Notes: generated by a model not told the origin, from the letters alone. A DNA stretch of 42,624 nucleotides from Methanobacteriota archaeon (GCA_002731655.1 PCCI01000013.1:8525-51148), one strand, 5' to 3'. Positions 32,001 to 39,909 are shown, numbered from the stretch's first letter. Numbers and translations are program-made.

Positions 32001-32387
32001 TTAATCCTTTCCCGTCCTCTCAATCAACTCAATCCAGATGCCATTGGGATCCTTGAGGAACGCCAGCGTCGTGGTCGCGCCGGGGAGCGAGTAGGGTTCC
32101 TTGGCGATTACGACGCCTGCCTTGCAGGCATCCGCGACGAGCGCCGCCACGTCGGGGACATGGAACGCGAGGTGGTCCAGCTCGTCGCCCTCGGTCCAGT
32201 CCTGCTTGTCCCACCACCAGGTCAGCTCCAGGAGGGCGTCGGTATCGGTGTCCTTGAGGAAGGCGATATCGGCGCGGTTGCTCTCGATGGGGTGCCGTCT
32301 TTCGAGCCGCATCCCGAGCCAGCGCTCGTAGAAGGCAATGCTCACCTCCATGTCACGGACGGTGATGGAGGTGTGCGCGAAGCTCAT
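32001..32387 (-). CDS. VOC-family protein, lactoylglutathione lyase-like
   Basis: A 128-residue single-domain protein of the vicinal oxygen chelate fold (glyoxalase I type). It has the usual N-terminal FAHTSITVRDMEVSIAFYER and a metal-ligand His in DHLAFHVPDVAAL. The C-terminal Glu lies in DPNGIWIELIER. The pattern H...E...H...E holds a divalent metal. The substrate may be methylglyoxal-thiol hemiacetal, but other VOC activities fit. It follows the peroxiredoxin gene by five bases, in the same orientation, consistent with a detoxification pair. Confidence 0.88.
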   Translation of the reverse strand: MSFAHTSITVRDMEVSIAFYERWLGMRLERRHPIESNRADIAFLKDTDTDALLELTWWWDKQDWTEGDELDHLAFHVPDVAALVADACKAGVVIAKEPYSLPGATTTLAFLKDPNGIWIELIERTGKD

Positions 32388-32392
32388 TGCTG

Positions 32393-32956
32393 TCAGAGGG
32401 TTTTCCGGCCGGGGCGCCAGCTGGCGGGGCAGGACTTGCCGGTCTGGAGTGCCTGCAGCAGCCGCACGATTTCGTCAATGTTGCGGCCGGTGTCGGCGGG
32501 GTAGACCGAGTAGGCGCGCACGATACCCTCGTCGTCGATGATGAAGGTACCGCGGAGCGCCATTCCGGCGCGCTCGTCGAGGATGCCGTAGGCGCGGCTG
32601 ACGCGCAGCGAGGGGTCTTCCAGCAGCGGGTAGCCCAGCTTGTCGATGCCGCCGCGCGTGCGCGGGCGCTCCATCCACGCCTGGTGGCTGTACTTCGAGT
32701 CGGTCGAGCAGCCGATGACCTGTGCGCCCGCCTGCTCGAAGTCGCGCAGCCGCCGGTTGAGGGCGTGCAGCTCGGTCGGGCAGAGCCCCGAGAAGTCGCG
32801 CGGATAGAAGAACAGGACGGTCCAGTGACCGCGCTTGCAGTTCTCCGCCAGGCTCACCAGCCGCTCCTCGAACCGCTTCTTGCGCGGGTTCCAGCGGATT
32901 GCGGCGCCGTCGAACTCGGGCGCCGGCTGTCCCATCTCTGCCTGTTCGCCTGCCAT
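32393..32956 (-). CDS. Peroxiredoxin (AhpC/TSA, typical 2-Cys)
   Basis: A 187-residue peroxidase that reduces hydrogen peroxide and organic peroxides with thiol donors. The peroxidatic Cys59 is in FYPRDFSGLCPTEL. The resolving Cys176 is in CPASWRPG at the C-terminus, as in typical 2-Cys AhpC-type enzymes. The catalytic Thr in PTEL is kept. A possible promoter, GGCTTAAAGC, lies around 32989-32998. It is read with the VOC gene downstream. The likely reductant is the thioredoxin system, for which a reductase gene lies at 8151-9068. Confidence 0.93.
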   Translation of the reverse strand: MAGEQAEMGQPAPEFDGAAIRWNPRKKRFEERLVSLAENCKRGHWTVLFFYPRDFSGLCPTELHALNRRLRDFEQAGAQVIGCSTDSKYSHQAWMERPRTRGGIDKLGYPLLEDPSLRVSRAYGILDERAGMALRGTFIIDDEGIVRAYSVYPADTGRNIDEIVRLLQALQTGKSCPASWRPGRKTL

Positions 32957-32992
32957 CGTTGCCTCGCGGGAACGGGGGAAACCGGCGCCGCT

Positions 32993-34051
32993 TTAAGCCG
33001 TTGGCGCGAAGTCGCGCACGGCGTCAATCACGGTCCCGACGTCCTCCTCCGAGAGGCCGGGGTGCACCGGCAGCGAGAGCACACGAGCGGGTAGCGCCGC
33101 CGCCCGCGGCGTCAGCGCTGCGAACTCTGCCAGCGGCCGCGCCTCGTAGAGCAGCGCGGGATAGTAGATGCCGCTGCCGATACCCCGTGCGGTGAGGTGC
33201 TCGCGCAGCGCGTCGCGCGCGTCAGACTGGATGGTGTACTGGTGGAAGACGTGCCCGCGCCGCTCGGTGGGCACTTGCACGCAGTCGGCCAGCGCCGCGC
33301 TGTAGCGGCGGGCGTTGGCGCGGCGCGCCTCGTTGTAGCCGTCGAGCTTGCGCAGCTGCACACGACCAATCGCGGCGGCGATATCGGTCATGCGGTAGTT
33401 GAACCCCAGTTGCAGGTGCTCGTAGCGTTCGCTCTGCCCGTGCGCGCGCAATTGCGCCACCGCGGCGGCGACGTCATCGTCATCGGTGGTCACCATCCCG
33501 CCCTCACCGGTGGTCATGTTCTTGGTGGGGTAGAAGCTGAAGCAACCCGCGAGTCCGTGCGACCCCGCCCGGCCACCCGCCTCGGCGCCGTGCGCCTGGC
33601 AGGCGTCCTCGATTATCGGTACCGTGTCGCACGCCTCACGCAGCGCGTCCATGTCACACAACTCACCGTAGAGGTGGACCGGCATCACCGCCTTCGTGCG
33701 CGGGGTGATGGCGGCCACGACCGCCGCGGGGTCGAGCGTGTAGCCGTCTCGCTCGAGATCGACGAAGACCGGCTTCGCGCCCGCCATGCGGATGCTCGAG
33801 GCGGAGGCGAAGAACGAGAAGGGGGTCGTGATGACTTCGTCGCCCGGGCTGACTCCCGCCGCGAGCAGCGCCAGATGCAGCGCGGTGGTGCCATTGGTCG
33901 TCGCGAGCGCGTGCTTCGTCCCGCAATAAGCGGCGAACTCGGCCTCGAACGCCGCCACTTCAGGGCCTTGCGCCAGCGAGCCCGAGCCAAGGACGCGCGC
34001 GACCTCACGCTGCTCCTCGTCACCGATTAGCGGCTCCGCAATCGGAATCAT
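32993..34051 (-). CDS. DegT/DnrJ/EryC1 sugar aminotransferase
   Basis: A 352-residue PLP enzyme of the DegT family, which aminates keto-sugars for surface polysaccharides or glycans. The PLP Lys is in FSFYPTKNMTTGEGGM. The cofactor Asp-Ala-Cys stretch is EDACQAHGAEAGGR. The start opens at MIPIAEPLIGDEEQ; an upstream Met in the frame is less likely, because a TATA-like CCATTAAATGG (34073-34083) lies 22-32 bases before the ATG at 34051. It stands alone, with no sugar-nucleotide genes around it. Substrate cannot be told. Confidence 0.92.
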   Translation of the reverse strand: MIPIAEPLIGDEEQREVARVLGSGSLAQGPEVAAFEAEFAAYCGTKHALATTNGTTALHLALLAAGVSPGDEVITTPFSFFASASSIRMAGAKPVFVDLERDGYTLDPAAVVAAITPRTKAVMPVHLYGELCDMDALREACDTVPIIEDACQAHGAEAGGRAGSHGLAGCFSFYPTKNMTTGEGGMVTTDDDDVAAAVAQLRAHGQSERYEHLQLGFNYRMTDIAAAIGRVQLRKLDGYNEARRANARRYSAALADCVQVPTERRGHVFHQYTIQSDARDALREHLTARGIGSGIYYPALLYEARPLAEFAALTPRAAALPARVLSLPVHPGLSEEDVGTVIDAVRDFAPTA

Positions 34052-34168
34052 CGCTGGCGCACGCCCGGCGAGCCATTTAATGGCGTTGGCTGAGGGGGGT
34101 TGCAACTACCCCGTAAAACCACAGAAAGGTGGTACCTAATGCCAAGTTTAACTATAAACATCACCGAA

Positions 34169-34205
34169 GTTATTAAATAGTCCCTTCTACACCCCGTCTT
34201 TGGTG
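34169..34205 (+). promoter_or_regulatory. Promoter upstream of the MIP channel
   Basis: GTTATTAAATAG (34169-34180) is an archaeal TATA-like box, 32-43 bases before the ATG at 34212. A short leader would carry a GGTG (34202-34205), six bases before the ATG, as a weak Shine-Dalgarno-like element. Confidence 0.5.
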
Positions 34206-34211
34206 TAAACC

Positions 34212-34802
34212 ATGTTTGAAGACACGAACATGAAAGCCGTCAGTGCTGAAGTCATGGGAACCTTTTTCCTGGTTTTCATAGGCATCACTGCTTTCGGCGC
34301 GCTTGATGGGGGTATTGATGGGGCTTTTGCCCTCGGAGCTACCCTCATGGTCCTGATGCACGTCATGGGACCCATATCTGGATGTCACCTCAACCCTGCG
34401 GTGTCCATCGGGAATTTCATGTCGAACAAGATGTCGCAGGACGACACGGTCGCATACGTCCTAGCGCAGATTGCGGGCGCGTTCATTGCCTTCGCAGCAA
34501 TAGCGGAAGCCCCGTTCGGTATGGACGCTAACATAGCCTTCCTCGGGGCTGCGGCGGTCGGCACGGCCTTCTTTGTGATTGTCCTGCTCTCGACCTCGGA
34601 CCCCTGGGCGGTAGGCGGCGCCCTATTCGTGGTGAGCACCCTAGCTTACGGCGATGTCAACCCCGGCATCCTGGCGGGCGATGGCATCAATACCGTAGTG
34701 CTGGCGAAAGAAACAATCAACGACTCCGCCCTGTATGCCATGGTCGGCGGCGTCATTGGCGCCGTAGCTGGCTGGGCCGTCAAGGACAACGTCCTCGACT
34801 AG
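34212..34802 (+). CDS. MIP/aquaporin-family channel, short
   Basis: A 196-residue membrane protein with six hydrophobic segments at about 10-30, 35-57, 76-98, 106-127, 131-150 and 174-191. The first pore motif is GCHLNPAVSIG, the canonical NPA. The second pore loop has YGDVNPGILAG, so NPG in place of NPA. The Arg that normally follows the second NPA is absent. Length is shorter than the usual 220-290. It is probably a water or small-solute channel with altered selectivity. It has its own promoter and a strong terminator hairpin after it. Confidence 0.82.
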   Translation: MFEDTNMKAVSAEVMGTFFLVFIGITAFGALDGGIDGAFALGATLMVLMHVMGPISGCHLNPAVSIGNFMSNKMSQDDTVAYVLAQIAGAFIAFAAIAEAPFGMDANIAFLGAAAVGTAFFVIVLLSTSDPWAVGGALFVVSTLAYGDVNPGILAGDGINTVVLAKETINDSALYAMVGGVIGAVAGWAVKDNVLD

Positions 34803-34836
34803 AACACACACCTTCGGGGCTTGCGTCCCCAAACCC

Positions 34837-34870
34837 GTGTCCCGCCTTCGGGCGGGGCACACCCCTTTTT
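34837..34870 (+). terminator. Intrinsic terminator hairpin between convergent genes
   Basis: GTGTCCCGCC, a TTCG loop, GGCGGGGCAC form a ten-pair stem (one G-U) at 34837-34860. A T-run follows at 34866-34870. It lies 35 bases after the MIP stop and 19 bases before the end of the convergent ferritin-VIT gene. Confidence 0.75.
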
Positions 34871-34888
34871 CCAGTTCGACTGCTGGCG

Positions 34889-35794
34889 CTACGGCGATAT
34901 ATCGAAGTAGCCGCGCAGCATGATTGCCACTCCGTAGGAGAGCAGCGCCACACCGCCCGAGATGGCGCACATCTCGATGAAACGACGGCGGAAGGGCTGG
35001 TTCTGCGCCACAGAGACGTAGAAGTTGAACGCGCCGACAATGCCGACGCCAATCAGCAGCGTCGCGCCGAGCGCCTGGTGCAGCACCGATAGTCCCAGCA
35101 GCTCGGGGGCGTCGGGCTGCAGCGCGAGGTAGGGCATTACCAGCAGGAATACCGTCACGAGGTACGCCACACCGGTGTAGAACGCGGCGCGAAGCGGGTT
35201 GCGAGCGTCGCCCTCGGTGCGTGTCGCGAGGAATTCTGAAGCGGCCATCGACATCGCCGCCGCGATCCCCGTGACGAGCCCCGCCAGCGCAACCAGCCGC
35301 AGGTTCTGGAACGCGAAGGTGAGGCCGGCCAGCGCGCCCGTGAGCTCCACGAGCGCGTCGTTGAGGCCGAGCACCATCGAGCCAGTGTACAGTAATCGCT
35401 CCTCGTCAAGCATCCCCAGCAGGTGCTGCTCGTGTGCCTCCTCCTCCTCCATGATTGGCCGCGCAGCGGGGATTATGTCGAGGATGTTGCGATATTCGGC
35501 GGCGATGTTCACCTCGTCGCGCTCGAGCAGGTTGACGCAGAAGGTTATACCGAACAGCCGCGCCAGCAGCGAGAACCACGCTACGCGTAGCCGTGACGGC
35601 GCCACTTCCTGCCCCGAATATTCCTTCCAGAACTCGTAGTGCCGCACCTCGTCGTTGGCAATCTGCTGTAGCACCTTGCGGTTGGCAGGATTGCGCTCGC
35701 GCCGCGCCAGCCGCTCGTAGATGAGCGCCTCGGTCAGCTCCAGGTACTGGAACCGCAGCACCTGCTTCAGGGTCGCCGCGTCAAGCTCCATCAT
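34889..35794 (-). CDS. Ferritin-like domain fused to VIT1/CCC1 transporter
   Basis: A 301-residue membrane protein. The N-terminal about 130 residues form a ferritin-like four-helix bundle (rubrerythrin type) with ELTEALIYERLARRE and two E-x-x-H sites, NDEVRHYEF and EEEEAHEQH. The C-terminal about 170 residues are a VIT1/CCC1-type transporter with five helices, opening at SMVLGLNDALVELTGALAGL. Similar fusions (MbfA-like) export or store iron after oxidation at the ferritin site. It acts in the membrane. It ends close to the terminator after the MIP gene and lies 21 bases after the stop of Cgi121 on the same strand. Confidence 0.92.
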   Translation of the reverse strand: MMELDAATLKQVLRFQYLELTEALIYERLARRERNPANRKVLQQIANDEVRHYEFWKEYSGQEVAPSRLRVAWFSLLARLFGITFCVNLLERDEVNIAAEYRNILDIIPAARPIMEEEEAHEQHLLGMLDEERLLYTGSMVLGLNDALVELTGALAGLTFAFQNLRLVALAGLVTGIAAAMSMAASEFLATRTEGDARNPLRAAFYTGVAYLVTVFLLVMPYLALQPDAPELLGLSVLHQALGATLLIGVGIVGAFNFYVSVAQNQPFRRRFIEMCAISGGVALLSYGVAIMLRGYFDISP

Positions 35795-35815
35795 CTTCCC
35801 AGCGCGGGGCAGTTT

Positions 35816-36286
35816 TCACCCCTTGCCCCGCACTGGCAGCAAAGCGCAGTGCGTCAACACCAGCTCCGGCCAGCGCTCGCGTGGATTGGCGTCGAGCGCC
35901 GCCTGCGGCAGCCCAAAGGCACGGTAGTCGAAGTCCTCCCCGTCCAGCACGCGCTCGTCCTCCGCGACCAGCCCTGCCAGCTCCGGCGGCGGTTCCCCAA
36001 AGGCGACCCACGCCGCCGCCTCGGTCGCCGGCGTCAGCCCGGCACGGTCGATGGCGCGCGAGACCTGCCGCTGGCCTGTCAAGTAGAGCAGCACTTCGCT
36101 GGCGCGGGTGTGCGAGAGCGCGTATTCACCGTCGTGTGCGCGCTGCGCCAGCTCGGCCGCCTGCCGCAGGTGCAGTACGCCGCAAACCGCGCGTGCGTCG
36201 GCGAACGCCAGCCGTGGCCCGAGCAGCTCCCTGAGCGCTTCGTCGCTGCCTGCTGCACAGCGGCCGCCCCCGACGGTGAAAACCAC
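35816..36286 (-). CDS. KEOPS complex subunit Cgi121
   Basis: A 156-residue protein of the CGI-121 family, which helps KEOPS make t6A37 in tRNAs by recruiting the tRNA. The key block is EVLLYLTGQRQVSRAIDRAG, close to 'LSGTRQI...AI' of the family, with the helix before it. Of the long open frame only the end is real. I place the start at GTG 36286, because a near-palindromic TATA-like box (36302-36316) lies 16-30 bases before it and the sequence before it has no conserved features. The stop at 35816 is close to the ferritin-VIT gene. Other KEOPS genes are not in the window. Confidence 0.8.
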   Translation of the reverse strand: MVFTVGGGRCAAGSDEALRELLGPRLAFADARAVCGVLHLRQAAELAQRAHDGEYALSHTRASEVLLYLTGQRQVSRAIDRAGLTPATEAAAWVAFGEPPPELAGLVAEDERVLDGEDFDYRAFGLPQAALDANPRERWPELVLTHCALLPVRGKG

Positions 36287-36301
36287 GCTGGCGCAGGCAG
36301 G

Positions 36302-36316
36302 GGATATTATATATCC
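36302..36316. promoter_or_regulatory. Two-way TATA-like element
   Basis: GGATATTATATATCC reads almost the same on both strands. On the plus strand it lies 23-37 bases before ATG 36339; on the minus strand 16-30 bases before GTG 36286. Both genes would have leaderless or nearly leaderless mRNAs from one AT-rich core. Confidence 0.5.
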
Positions 36317-36338
36317 GGCAGCACCATCGCGACGTCCC

Positions 36339-37040
36339 ATGGCCGACGGCGACGAACAGACATCCCAGCTTGAGAGCGCACTGGCGCAGGAGCAACAGCG
36401 ACTCGAGAAGCTGTGGGATGCATACGAGCAGCAGGAGCAGGACCTGAACGCGTCACTCGACCGCATCAACCGGCTGGAATCCGATCTGGAGACCAAGCAG
36501 GCGATGGTCCAGTCACTCGAGGAACTGCTCAGCGAACGCGACAGCCACATCCGCGAGCTCGAAATCGAGCGGCAGCGGCAGGCGAAGGTCGAAGCGGAAT
36601 ACGCGCCGCGCGTGGATTCACTCGAGGAGAAGGTCGCCGACCAGACCGAAAAATACGACCGGCTACTCTCGATTACGCAGGAAATGGAAGAGGAGCTCGA
36701 GTTCGCCAAGCAGGCGGTCCGGGCGCGCGACGGCTGGTTCAACCTGAACGTCAGCAGCCTCGAAGCTATCGCCGCAATCTCGAAGGAGTGGCGCTCAATC
36801 CAGTCGGGCAATTTCCCCGCTCCCAGCAGCGGCGGCGGTCCGAGCGGCTCGAAGGCAGACTTCATCAGCGCCGTCTCGAAAATCAAGGGGCTCGGCAAGG
36901 TAAAGGCAGAGCAGCTCTACGACGGCGGCTTCCACACCATCGAAACGCTCAAGGCTGCCTCGCTCGACGATGTCAGCGGCGTCAGCGGCTTCACCAAGCT
37001 GACCGCGCAGAAAACCGTCGACGGCGCCAAGTCGCTCTAG
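36339..37040 (+). CDS. Long coiled-coil protein with C-terminal helix-hairpin-helix
   Basis: A 233-residue protein. Residues about 5-130 form one long coiled coil with heptad pattern (QEQQRLEKLWDAYEQQEQ). The stretch SLEAIAAISKEWRSI follows, then a Gly/Ser linker (about 155-168). The C-terminus (about 175-233) has tandem helix-hairpin-helix motifs: IKGLGKVKAEQLYDGGF and VSGVSGFTKLTAQK. HhH of this sort binds DNA backbone. A dimeric DNA-binding or structural role is plausible. The gene is divergent from Cgi121 and convergent with the amidotransferase (4-base overlap). Confidence 0.75.
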   Translation: MADGDEQTSQLESALAQEQQRLEKLWDAYEQQEQDLNASLDRINRLESDLETKQAMVQSLEELLSERDSHIRELEIERQRQAKVEAEYAPRVDSLEEKVADQTEKYDRLLSITQEMEEELEFAKQAVRARDGWFNLNVSSLEAIAAISKEWRSIQSGNFPAPSSGGGPSGSKADFISAVSKIKGLGKVKAEQLYDGGFHTIETLKAASLDDVSGVSGFTKLTAQKTVDGAKSL

Positions 37041-37576
37041 ATCGCGAGAAAGCTGCGCACTAGCTGCTCGTTGCGAACCTCGGGGTGAAACAGCACTCCC
37101 CACGCTGGCAGCTCGCGGTGTCGCACCACCTGCGCACATGCCTTGGACCGCGCCAGCACTTCCAGCCGCGCGCCGGGCTCCACCGCATGGCGATGCAGCG
37201 CGAAGGCTTCGAAGCGGCTGGCGCAGAGCGGATTCTCCGCCAGCGTCTCGACCGCGACCATCCCGATTTCGCGCTGCGCGATGATTTCGCCGCCGGAAGC
37301 GGCCGCCAGCAACTGCATCCCGGAGCAGATCGCCAGCAGTGGCACGCCGGTCTCCAGCAGGCGTTCGACCGCACCAATTTCTTTTAAATATTTGTCGTCC
37401 TGAAGCGTAGTCCCCGCCAGCAGGATGTGTGACACCCCCTCCGGGACGCTGTTTAGTGTGCCGAGACTGCTGCTTTCGACCGTCGCACCGGCGTCGCACG
37501 CGATGCGCTCCAGCGGCGCGACGAACTCCGCTTCGCTGAACGGCTCGGCGCAGGTCGAGACGAGTAGCACGGTCAC
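37037..37576 (-). CDS. Class I glutamine amidotransferase
   Basis: A 179-residue stand-alone class I GATase that would release ammonia from glutamine. The nucleophile Cys84 is in LAICSGMQLLAAASGG; His164 and Glu166 are in VLFHPEVRN. It resembles the GuaA-type glutaminase subunit, but the N-terminus (LLVSTCAEPFSEAEF) lacks its usual start. It is the last gene of the HEAT-RlmE-Dph6-GATase operon and overlaps Dph6 by four bases. It may hand ammonia to the Dph6-like ligase, or act with an absent partner. Its acceptor is not known. Confidence 0.82.
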   Translation of the reverse strand: MTVLLVSTCAEPFSEAEFVAPLERIACDAGATVESSSLGTLNSVPEGVSHILLAGTTLQDDKYLKEIGAVERLLETGVPLLAICSGMQLLAAASGGEIIAQREIGMVAVETLAENPLCASRFEAFALHRHAVEPGARLEVLARSKACAQVVRHRELPAWGVLFHPEVRNEQLVRSFLAI

Positions 37577-38250
37577 GCGAGCACCGCCTTGCGGATTTGC
37601 AGCCGGCCGGCGCCGGCGTGGAACTCCGGGCTGGTCTCGACCAGTCGCAGCCGCTGGCGGAATAGCGGTGCGGCGAGCACCAGCGTCTCGAGCTCGCCGC
37701 CTTCACCGGCCGGGTTCAGCCCGTAGCGGTCCGCCAGTACCAGCAGCTCGTCGACCGACGCCCGGTCCAGCCTGCGGCCGAGCCATTCCGGGCCAAGGCC
37801 GTCGGCCGCGACCGCAGTCACGACGACCTCGTAGCGCTCGGCAAGCAGCATCTCGAGCAGCTGTGTCTGCGGCAGCTGCCAGAGCGGGTTGAAGCACCAA
37901 AGTCCCAGGTCGGCGCAAGCGCGCTGGATGCGTATCGCCTGGTAGGTCGACGCCAACGCACCGGTAACGACGCCGGCGATGCCGGTTTCGCGCTGCGCGA
38001 GCGCCAGCAGTGCCTGCATGTCAGCCAGCTCCGCCTCCGGCTCGCCCGACGTGGCGGCGGTGAGCTGCACGATGCCCAGCGCCTCGGCCTGCAGCGCAGT
38101 CCACTCCAGCGCCGGGGTGTGGAACATCCAGCTGTCGTCGCGCTCGGGCAACAGCGTCAGCAGGCACGCCACTTCGTGGCCGGCCGCGACGGCGCGGTGT
38201 AGCGCCAAACAGGAGTCCTTGCCGCCCGAGAAGAGCAGGCCGAGCTTCAT
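37573..38250 (-). CDS. Diphthine-ammonia ligase (Dph6-type)
   Basis: A 225-residue N-type ATP pyrophosphatase. The P-loop is FSGGKDSCLALHRA. The family blocks LLTLLPERDDSWMFHTP and VVTGALASTYQAIRIQRACA follow. The C-terminal GLNPAGEGGELETLVLAAP is also conserved. Dph6 adenylates and amidates diphthine on elongation factor 2, completing diphthamide. It overlaps RlmE by four bases upstream and the glutamine amidotransferase downstream. Known Dph6 uses free ammonium, so the amidotransferase neighbour is notable. Confidence 0.9.
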   Translation of the reverse strand: MKLGLLFSGGKDSCLALHRAVAAGHEVACLLTLLPERDDSWMFHTPALEWTALQAEALGIVQLTAATSGEPEAELADMQALLALAQRETGIAGVVTGALASTYQAIRIQRACADLGLWCFNPLWQLPQTQLLEMLLAERYEVVVTAVAADGLGPEWLGRRLDRASVDELLVLADRYGLNPAGEGGELETLVLAAPLFRQRLRLVETSPEFHAGAGRLQIRKAVLA

Positions 38251-38834
38251 CGCCGTTTCCGCTTCGCGATGAGGTAAACCTCACTCGACGCCTTGCGCGA
38301 CGCCTCGGGTGAGAGCGTGCGCACCGAGCCGAACTCCGCCTGCACCGCGACGCGAAACTGCTGGAAATCCTCGCCCTCGAACACCTTGACCACAAAACAG
38401 CGCGCCTGGCTCTCGCTGGCGATGGCAAGTGCCAGCTCTGCGAGCTCGATTGAACGCGCCTGGTCGACCGAATAGTTGCCGCTCAGGTCGGGGCTCATGT
38501 CTGAAATCACGACCGCGGCGGTCGGCGCCAAGTCGCCGAGCTGGCTCCGTAATTCGGCGTCGCGCAAATCCCCTTGCAGAAACTCGACGCCCTCGAGCGA
38601 GGCGATGTGCGCCAGATCTATGCCGATGACCCTGCCTTCGGCGCCGACCATTTCCTGCGCCACCTGGCTCCAGCCTCCCGGCGCGGCACCCAGATCTAGG
38701 ACGGTGTCGCCCTTGCGGAAGAGCTGGCTGCGCCGCTGGATTTCCTGCAGTTTGTAAGCCGAGCGCGCGCGGTAGCCCTCGCGTCGGGCGCGACGCTGGA
38801 ATCCGTCGCTGCCGCGGCGGCCCCTGCCCGGCAT
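38247..38834 (-). CDS. rlmE: 23S rRNA 2'-O-methyltransferase, RlmE/RrmJ (FtsJ) family
   Basis: A 195-residue AdoMet methyltransferase that methylates a uridine 2'-O in the large rRNA A-loop. The N-terminal GYRARSAYKLQEIQRR has the catalytic Lys. The SAM site is VLDLGAAPGGWSQVAQ. The catalytic Asp is in VISDMSPDLSGN; another Lys is in FVVKVFEGEDF; the last Glu is in EVYLIA. The K-D-K-E tetrad is complete. The stop overlaps Dph6; the HEAT gene lies just before. Assignment is firm. Confidence 0.94.
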   Translation of the reverse strand: MPGRGRRGSDGFQRRARREGYRARSAYKLQEIQRRSQLFRKGDTVLDLGAAPGGWSQVAQEMVGAEGRVIGIDLAHIASLEGVEFLQGDLRDAELRSQLGDLAPTAAVVISDMSPDLSGNYSVDQARSIELAELALAIASESQARCFVVKVFEGEDFQQFRVAVQAEFGSVRTLSPEASRKASSEVYLIAKRKRR

Positions 38835-39890
38835 TCAGCTGCCGCCCGCCTTGCGGAGCGCCCACTTGGCAGTCTGAGTGATGTTGCGGTCGGCGGCGCG
38901 GGTGGTGCGGCTACGAATAATTGCGAGATGCGGCTTGACCAGCGCCGGCTTGTTGGCGCCGATATAGCCCAGCGCCTTCAGCACCTCGACATGGATGTAC
39001 CAGTCGTCGTTCTCCAGCGCCTTGGCGAGATGCGGCACCGCCTGTATCACCACTAACGCGTCCCGGTTGCCGATGCGCCCCAGCGCAGTGGCGCACGACT
39101 TGCGCAGCTCCGACGAATTTGACTTGAGCCCCCGGATGAGCGACGGAACCGCCGGCGCGACCGCCTGCGGACTGTGCCGCCCCAGCACGCCGACACACTC
39201 GGCGGCGCGCTCCTGCACCCGGTCGCGCGACTTGAGCGCCGCCACCGCGGCGGGCGCCAGCTTGACGGCGGCCTGCGGCTGCTTACCCGCAAGCGCGGTG
39301 AGCAGCACGATGGCGTGGTAGCGCACGCGCCAATCCCGGTGCTTGAGCGCGTCGCGCAGCTTGGGGAGCGCCTGCGCCGGTGCTTTGTGGAGCACGCGGC
39401 CGAGCGCCTCCTGCGTCGCGTAGCGCACGTCCTTGTCGTCATCGTCAAGCAGTTCGAACAGGTCGGGGATGGTTTCATCGCGGCGCTTGTCGGACTTTAT
39501 AGAAAGGCTAGTCCACAACTTGACGACGTGCAGCCGCACCTCTCGGTGGGGGCTGTCGAGCGTTTCCTGGATTGCCGCAAAGAAATCGTCCTGCCGTTCC
39601 GGCAGCAGCTCGCGCAGGACCCGTAGCGCCGCGATAATCTCGAGCTGCGCCTGCGCCGGCTGCTCCGGGAGCGTCCCGAGCAGCGCCTTGATAATGGAAT
39701 CACGCCAGCGCTCGGCCGCCTGCACCTGCACCAGCAGCGCCTTGACCGCGGCGGCGCGCGCCTGCTCGCTGCCTGACTTGAGTGTGGTCAGGTGCTTCTC
39801 GACCTGACTGTCGAAGCTGCGGTCGGCCGAGCCGTCTCGCCATTCGTCAACAGAATCCTTCAGTTCACTGAAACGGTCGCGCCATGACAT
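38835..39890 (-). CDS. HEAT-repeat protein
   Basis: A 351-residue protein that is helical throughout. Repeats of about 38 residues are visible from about residue 45 to the end, such as VRLHVVKLWTSLS, VRYATQEALGRVL and VRYHAIVLLTALAG, with the conserved Asp/Arg of HEAT units. About eight units fit. The first 45 residues are charged and helical. HEAT proteins are protein scaffolds, so the function is not shown. Start at ATG 39890 is supported by a TATA-like CCTTATTACC (39910-39919) 20-29 bases before. It leads the operon with RlmE, Dph6 and GATase. Confidence 0.82.
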   Translation of the reverse strand: MSWRDRFSELKDSVDEWRDGSADRSFDSQVEKHLTTLKSGSEQARAAAVKALLVQVQAAERWRDSIIKALLGTLPEQPAQAQLEIIAALRVLRELLPERQDDFFAAIQETLDSPHREVRLHVVKLWTSLSIKSDKRRDETIPDLFELLDDDDKDVRYATQEALGRVLHKAPAQALPKLRDALKHRDWRVRYHAIVLLTALAGKQPQAAVKLAPAAVAALKSRDRVQERAAECVGVLGRHSPQAVAPAVPSLIRGLKSNSSELRKSCATALGRIGNRDALVVIQAVPHLAKALENDDWYIHVEVLKALGYIGANKPALVKPHLAIIRSRTTRAADRNITQTAKWALRKAGGS

Positions 39891-39909
39891 TGCGGTGCGA
39901 AGGGATGAA

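Noticed and set aside
35816-36898. Minus-strand frame of 360 codons taken as one protein
   Set aside because: Only the last 156 codons look like Cgi121; the first 200 are Ser-rich antisense of the coiled-coil gene. I place the start at GTG 36286, after a TATA-like box.
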